Shown here piece by piece: positions 59,777-64,000 of a stretch of DNA of 64,000 nt. Below the pieces are notes generated by a model, which did not search any database, had not been told where the DNA came from, and saw only the letters and a program-made list of their open reading frames with translations. Source of the stretch: Paramecium octaurelia. Lineage: Eukaryota > Ciliophora > Oligohymenophorea > Peniculida > Parameciidae. The translations under genes were made by a program, and so were the position numbers. Position 1 is the stretch's first letter. Each line of letters begins with the position of its first letter. The stretch covers positions 828,297 through 892,296 of the forward strand of contig CAJJDP010000003.1 in NCBI GenBank assembly GCA_905182995.1, given 5' to 3'.

Positions 59777-62129
59777 ATGAATAGGGAATAGGATTCTGCA
59801 AATTCGTCAGTGGATAGCATCGAAATGAGGTAGTTTGGTGATCAGCAGTTAGAACATGTTAATAATGGTGTTTAATTGCAGACAGCTAAATAGAAAGCAT
59901 TGACAATATCATTAATAAGTACATATTCTGATTGAATTACGAAAAGGAAACAAGAAATAAGTAGAGGATATTTACGAGTATTACAAAAGCAATGAGATAT
60001 AGCCTGAAGAAAAATTGAGATTATTACAAAAAGTATACAACGATGATGTGATTGAACATAGTGCTGATTCAAAGGAAGTGAAATAAACTCAATTGATTTT
60101 GCCTGGGTTCTATAGAATGTGTAAGTGAAATGCAATATTTGAATAGTTCACGAATCAATTCCAATTTTCTATCCCAATACGCCAGGCTTATTATTTTGGA
60201 AGGGATGGGTCGCAACAATAATTTTGTTTTTCTTCTATGAAATACCAATCTATATTTCGTTTGACAAAGAAGTGTGGGATGTATGGATTGATATAATTCG
60301 AGTTTGTACCTGAATGGACTTAAATCCTGATTACAGTCTTGGCCATTGTGACATTCTCATTGGATATGGGCCTGGAATTCCATATGGCTTACTATTCACA
60401 TGGGAATCTGGTAGTGGATAGAGCCAAGATCGCTCATCGATATTTGTAATCGAGATTCATATTTGATTTGATTGCAACTTTAGCCTTAATGATTCGATCG
60501 ATAATGTAGACATATAATGAGAGATGGTTGTATCTCTTTTTCTATTTGAAATACCCATCATTAACCAGAATATCATTTTAATTTGGTGAGATAGTGATGC
60601 TTCATCGAAGAGTGAGGACAATATTTTAAATCGCCAAAGTGTTGGCAGTTTTATAATTCGTTTTTATTGTTTATGCATGCATTTGGTATTTGGCATGTTT
60701 GTATGCAACTAACAACGGATACAACTCTTGGTTAACTCATGAAGGCAATTTCGGGGCAATAAGTGAATTGACTTAGATATAAAAATTCTTCTACTCTTAT
60801 TACTTTAGTGTAGGTACAACAACAACAACTATGGGATATGGAGACATGCAACCACTGAATACTTTCGAAGTGTTGGTTGGCATGGGAGGTATTCTCTTTG
60901 CAGTTCTCATCTTTGCAGTGATGGTCAATATCATATTTAAAATATTAGAGGAATATGCTATATACGATATCAAACGCTATCAACAACGATTGATAATTAA
61001 TAGATACATGATGGTAAAAGATGTGCCATAATAACTCAGAGAACGTGTCAGATAATATCTGAATGAACATTGGTTTTAAGAAGGTAATAGGGACATCCAA
61101 GGGGAATAAGAGATTATAGGGGAATTGGCTCCAGAATTGAAGGCTGAATTGCAATTGGCCAGTTGTGGGAAAATACTCTTATAGATACCGCTGTTTTGTA
61201 CAAACTTTTCAAGGGGATTTTTAAGAGAATTGTCATCCAACATTTAGGAAATGAATTATGCAGAATATGAAATGATATTCTTGGGAGAAGATCCTCAGTT
61301 TTTGGATGATCAATCAATATATTTCATTAACTTAGGATAGATTGCCATATTCCCCAATAATTTCAACAAACAATTATTATTGAAGAAATTAGGAAAGGGT
61401 GAGTATTTTGGAGAATACTCATTTCTTACTGGATTTGAAAGGAAGGCATCTGCTTAAGCACTGCAATACAGTTAACTATACAAGATAAGTAGAGAAGATT
61501 TCTTATGTACATTGGCTAAATTTTCTGAAGATTACGAAAAGTATTGGATGATTAAAGATAAGATTGAGTTTCAGAAGGATTTTTCAGCAATAGGACAGTG
61601 TTATACATGTCAATCTACAGCTCATTACAGTACTGAATGTGAAGTGACTCATTTGGTTGTGGATGTGAATAAGTTGATTGTGTTTAATTAAAACAAACAG
61701 AATAGAGCGAAATTCAAGAGGAAAGAGAAGAAGAAGTGGTAAACTTTTGTGAGGATTGAATGTTTTAAGAGAGAGGAAGGACAGGAGGTGAATCACTTAC
61801 AGACAGGGGTCAAGTAGGAAATGGAACAGAAATTGAAGGAAATAGATCAAGGGTAGTAGGAACACTTGGATGATGATGAATTCAAGAAGTTTTAGAATAT
61901 CTTAAGAACTAATTTCGATAGTTATACCAATCAATACGAGGTTAAGGAAGGTCTGCAAGGTATGGATTAAGCATTCTAATTTACAAATTATTTCACTGAT
62001 AACAACTACATCAATCAATCGGAATTCATCAACACTCAGGTTCAGATGAAGCAACCGACTCGTTTGTCCATCATACGTAGTAAGCAGATATCGCAATAGA
62101 GAAGTAGATAAGCCTCTGTCTAATAGTGA
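59777..62129 (+). CDS. Voltage-gated-type K+ channel with cyclic-nucleotide-binding domain
   Basis: About 760 residues, EAG/HCN/CNG superfamily. An N-terminal cytosolic part is followed by TM segments WKGWVATIILFFFYEIPIYI (S1) and a run through RYLQSRFIFDLIATLALMIR (S3). S4 is poor in charges (LHRRVRTIFQIAKVL), and S5 is QFVFIVYACIWYLACLYA. The pore is TTTTTMGYGDMQP and S6 is GGILFAVLIFAVMVNIIFKI. A C-linker leads to a CNB domain with GKGEYFGEYSFLTGFERKAS, where Glu and Arg of the cAMP-binding cassette are retained. It is followed by CYTCQSTAHYSTEC, a CX2CX4HX4C zinc knuckle. It ends QRSRQASVQQ with TGA at 62127-62129. A 26-nt intron lies before S1. Confidence 0.92.
61599..61640 (+). other. 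Zinc-knuckle codons in the K+ channel
   Basis: C-Y-T-C-Q-S-T-A-H-Y-S-T-E-C matches CX2CX4HX4C exactly. It sits about 60 residues after the cyclic-nucleotide-binding domain. Confidence 0.8.
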
Positions 62130-62200
62130 TTTAAATTTAATTTATTTGTAATTATAACATAGTTGGTAAATACAAATTTAAATTTATTATTTAACAATCT

Positions 62201-64000
62201 ATGAAATTGGTTTGTCGTTTGAGGCCATAACCAAATAATACTTCAACCAGCAGTATCAATTCCAGAAAGGAAGTAAGAACCAACATCTTTGCAGGTGTCT
62301 TATCTAATGAATGTATTTGCAAACAATAATCTTATAGCTCCTTAGACACTTGTGGTCAGTTCAAGAAATGCTCTATCTCAAAAGATCATTTAAGAGTATC
62401 TCAAGAGTGACTCCGATATTATGAAATAGCGTTAATCAATTATTGAAAATGCAGATCTCTTCCAATTCGATTAAGTTTTTGGAGAAAAGGCAAATTAACA
62501 ATTAATATACGATCAAATAATGGCGAGTAAGGTTAATGGATTGGTTTTGGGAAATTCGGGTACCTTGCTTGTTGCTGGAGGACCTGAAAGTGGCAAGAAA
62601 TACACTTTGAAAGGGGAGGACAAAGGCTAAGAGAAGGGGTTGGCCCTTTTGGTTGTTGAGAACACTTTGAACCTGATAGAGGGGTCGAAGCAACTGAAAG
62701 GAAAGGGCAAACTATTTTGTTCAATTGCTTTGGTAAATAATGTCGAAACAGTTGACATGATAGGATCTACTCGAAGTTAGACTATCAAAACCACCTGGGT
62801 CAAAAGTGGGAGCGAGTTTAAAAAGATGTTCAATTAGAGTCTATTTTAATATAAACAATATGTGAAGGAACATCCAGAAACAAAGAATTGCCATTTATTT
62901 TTGAAATTTATCCTTTAGCACGATAAATAGGAGATATCTCAATTGCATTTAATTCTGCTGAACGAATTCAGAAGAGTGACATAGGAGGCCAAAGACTTTT
63001 AAGCCAAATTAAAATAATTATTAATCCAATAGTAGGATTTATAAGAGAGAGAATTGGACACAAAGGCACTTCAATAGTTGTTTCTTGCATTAAGAGAGAC
63101 CAAATTTAATAACATTACAGCCCTGTTTTGTGTGTCTTAAGTGCAGTAGGATCATATCACTGCTTATATGACATTACAATTTGCAGAGGAATTAAGATAG
63201 TCAACAAAGGGGTAATAGAGTCAGAGAGTTGCCTTGTCCTAAATCGACAATTAATCCAGGGCTCAATTAGGTAGGGATTATGGGTTGTAATAACAATAAT
63301 AAGCCACCCCAAAGCTGTCTGTTATTGATGAACAACAATCTCGAATTATCAAGCCTGGATCTGATCAACTTAACTACTCTAAGAGTTAAAGTATGATAGA
63401 GAGACAGCCCAGTAGATAGGAGGCCAATTTTTCTAAGTAGTTCTAAGAGATAAAGGAATTACTGAAGGAGAAGGACGATTACAAGTATATAGATAATTTA
63501 GATTGTTAGAGTGTTGAGATTCGAAAAAGAACTAAGGAATTTGTATGATGAGAATACAAGATTGTAAAGCAAGGTTTACCAATTGGAAGATTCTTTGAAG
63601 CACAGGGATTTGTTGATTTAATAATTGGAGAATCACATTGATGAGAATAGAAGATAAGTGGATTTGGACAATAATTAAGTCCCATAGAAAAAACAGAGGG
63701 ATTATTAGGTAGGGGAATCGAATCAGACACTCACTCAATTAAATTTATAATTGGTACACAGCAATGAAGAGTGCGAATTACAAAAGTAGAAGGTGAGGAT
63801 GTTAGAGAATGAGATAGAGATGATGAAGGATCAGGAGTTCACAAACATCAAACACTATGAGAAGAGAGAGGATGAATTTATGGGTCTAATATAATAGGAA
63901 TAGGAAAGGAACAAGTAATTGTATTAGGAATTGGATTATTTTGCAGTTGAATTGAAGGGCAGGGAACAGTAATTGCAGGCTGCTGAAGACAATATCAAAA
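62201..64000 (+). CDS. Kinesin-like protein with degenerate motor domain (partial)
   Basis: Starts MKLVCRLRPQPNNTSTSS, the usual kinesin first strand (V-x-R-x-R-P). A 22-nt intron follows codon 24. FQFDQVFGEKANQQLIYDQI matches the F-x-F-D-x-V-F strand. The P-loop reads GGPESGKKYTL (residues about 119-129) where kinesins have GxTGSGKT. The switch I position reads ETKNCHLFLKF and lacks NxxSSRSH. The switch II position reads LHLILLNEFRRV in place of DLAGSE. ITALFCVSQVQQDHITAYMT and TLQFAEELRQ match the last motor strands (cVSP ... TLRFA). A 25-nt intron near 63486 leads into a long coiled coil that continues past the window. Predicted not to hydrolyse ATP. Confidence 0.8.

Noticed and set aside
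1..64000. tRNA, rRNA, CRISPR or transposon features
   Set aside because: No T-loop GGTTCRAATCC element, rRNA-like GC-rich block, regularly spaced repeat or transposase-like ORF was seen anywhere in the window on reading both strands.

Overview
The window reads as ciliate macronuclear DNA, most likely Paramecium or a close relative. Three observations support this. Every convincing gene keeps its frame only if TAA and TAG are read as glutamine and TGA is the sole stop. Genes are broken by tiny introns (about 18-35 nt, GT...AG, most often 22-26 nt) rather than the longer introns of Tetrahymena. The DNA is very AT-rich and gene-dense, with genes on both strands and often only 7-100 bp apart. No tRNA, rRNA, CRISPR array or bacterial-type mobile element was seen. 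Gene boundaries below were worked out by hand from ciliate-code translation, intron inference and TGA stops. Introns are not all resolved, so starts are less certain than stops.

Left part (1-25 kb): a very large IP3-receptor/calcium-release-channel gene (365-9592, minus) fills the first 9.2 kb. It is followed by several coiled-coil or low-complexity genes, an ankyrin-repeat protein, a START-like lipid-binding protein, a two-TM (possibly mitochondrial) protein and a coiled-coil gene carrying an 18-residue polyglutamine run made only of reassigned codons.

Middle (25-42 kb): small RNA-processing and chromatin genes (LSm2, NOP56, ASF1) are interspersed with a 62-residue Cys-rich microprotein, several Q/N-rich coiled-coil proteins and CFAP96, a ciliary protein. 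A 1,320-bp direct duplication joined by an N (27917-30557) is almost certainly an assembly artefact. It splits one long coiled-coil gene.

Right part (42-64 kb): signalling genes dominate. They are two NIF/CTD-type phosphatases, a parkin-like RBR ubiquitin ligase with a two-TM tail, a DUF1349 protein, an AHSA1-type Hsp90 co-chaperone-like protein, an AGC kinase and an IQ/MORN-repeat protein that both begin with MG(N/S)CC acylation motifs, a 1,700-residue polytopic membrane protein, a TPR protein, a cyclic-nucleotide-domain K+ channel with an appended zinc knuckle, and a kinesin-like protein whose nucleotide-binding motifs have decayed (cut by the window end).

There is no operon logic; neighbours are mostly independent eukaryotic genes. 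A loose theme is ciliary and calcium signalling biology (IP3R, K+ channel, CFAP96, MORN, AGC kinase, kinesin-like), which is expected of a swimming ciliate and is inference, not proof of co-function.
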